Shown here piece after piece: positions 63,825 to 64,000 of a stretch of 64,000 nucleotides of DNA. Below the pieces are notes generated by a model, which had not been told where the DNA came from, made no database searches, and was given only the letters and a program-made list of their open reading frames with translations. The position numbers and the translations under genes were made by a program. Location: NCBI RefSeq assembly GCF_900169565.1, contig NZ_LT828648.1, positions 2,296,876-2,360,875 on the forward strand, read 5' to 3'. Position 1 is the stretch's first letter; each line of letters opens with the position of its first letter. Source of the stretch: Nitrospira japonica. Lineage in GTDB: Bacteria; Nitrospirota; Nitrospiria; Nitrospirales; Nitrospiraceae.

Positions 63825-64000
63825 ATGTCTGATCGGCGGAGCCGGATCTTCGGCCTTCTATTCTCGGCCGTCGCCGGAGGTCTCCTCGTCACGGGGATCG
63901 ACCTGCTCACCTTCCTGCTGTCGTCGACGCGGACCGGCATGTCCGGTACCTGGGAGCCTGAAAAATTAAGATGGATCGCAGGCCTCTGCCTGTTGACCTC
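63825..64000 (+). CDS. partial membrane protein, cut by the window end
   Basis: The reading frame from ATG 63825 has no stop before the window ends (58 complete codons). A short basic start (MSDRRSR) leads into a hydrophobic segment (IFGLLFSAVAGGLLVTGIDLL) and, after a gap, another begins (WIAGLCLLT). It is thus an inner-membrane protein; the family cannot be judged. ACGAAGG lies before the ATG. Confidence 0.55.
   Translation, partial: MSDRRSRIFGLLFSAVAGGLLVTGIDLLTFLLSSTRTGMSGTWEPEKLRWIAGLCLLT

Overview
This 64 kb window is GC-rich, densely coded bacterial chromosome with no rRNA, tRNA, insertion sequence, prophage or CRISPR array that I could see. The best taxonomic pointer is the gene at 14309-15109. 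It encodes a secreted chlorite dismutase that closely matches what I remember of the Nitrospira defluvii enzyme, including the Lys, His and Arg of the haem site. With the NarK/NasA-type nitrate/nitrite transporter, the NHL-repeat protein and the general composition, this suggests a Nitrospira-like nitrite oxidiser (Nitrospirota). That assignment is inference from protein resemblance.

Layout. 1-5.6 kb: a half-length GlnE-like gene, then (minus strand) a response regulator and a hybrid histidine kinase. 5.9-9.2 kb: a heat-shock block (rpoH-type sigma factor, groES, groEL, all minus). 9.3-12.9 kb: nitrate/nitrite transporter, ribBA, ribH, nusB. 12.9-21.2 kb: a purine operon (purB, cld, purC, small membrane protein, purS, purQ, purL, purF) with chlorite dismutase inserted between purB and purC. 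21.3-28.0 kb: a RiPP-like biosynthetic cluster (below). 28.2-35.3 kb: thioredoxin-fold, degenerate metallo-beta-lactamase, TPR, methyltransferase and secreted proteins, plus a TPR/peptidase-MA protein. 35.3-47.5 kb: recG, Ppx/GppA phosphatase, a PqqD-like/methyltransferase fusion, a cupredoxin, a Lon-like secreted protease, a pentapeptide-repeat protein, scpA and scpB. 47.8-58.8 kb: a large NHL/FN3 protein, guaB, guaA, rluB, aspS, aroC and an ABC ATPase. 58.9-64 kb: trypsin-like protease, FUN14 protein, YpfJ-type metalloprotease, lipoproteins, an RluE-type pseudouridine synthase and a partial membrane protein.

The most interesting region is 21335-28035. It encodes a lasso-type B2 cysteine protease, two ATP-grasp proteins, a PqqD-like recognition element, a 39-residue peptide with a textbook lasso-leader spacing (YTEP, Leu, then Ile-Thr), an HPr-kinase-like protein, a fatty-acid-hydroxylase-family enzyme and an NTP_transf_5 nucleotidyltransferase. 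No asparagine-synthetase-like lasso cyclase is present; the ATP-grasp pair sits where it would be expected. I read this as a candidate new RiPP type that uses lasso leader recognition and proteolysis but ATP-grasp chemistry.

Non-coding structure also stands out. Three intergenic elements of about 100 bp (15841-15938, 16531-16634, 37938-38039) share ends and core but carry different, self-complementary arms. Two other palindromic elements built partly from 7-nt repeats flank guaA. Several genes have a -10 box only 7-9 nt before the start codon and no ribosome binding site, as expected for leaderless transcripts.
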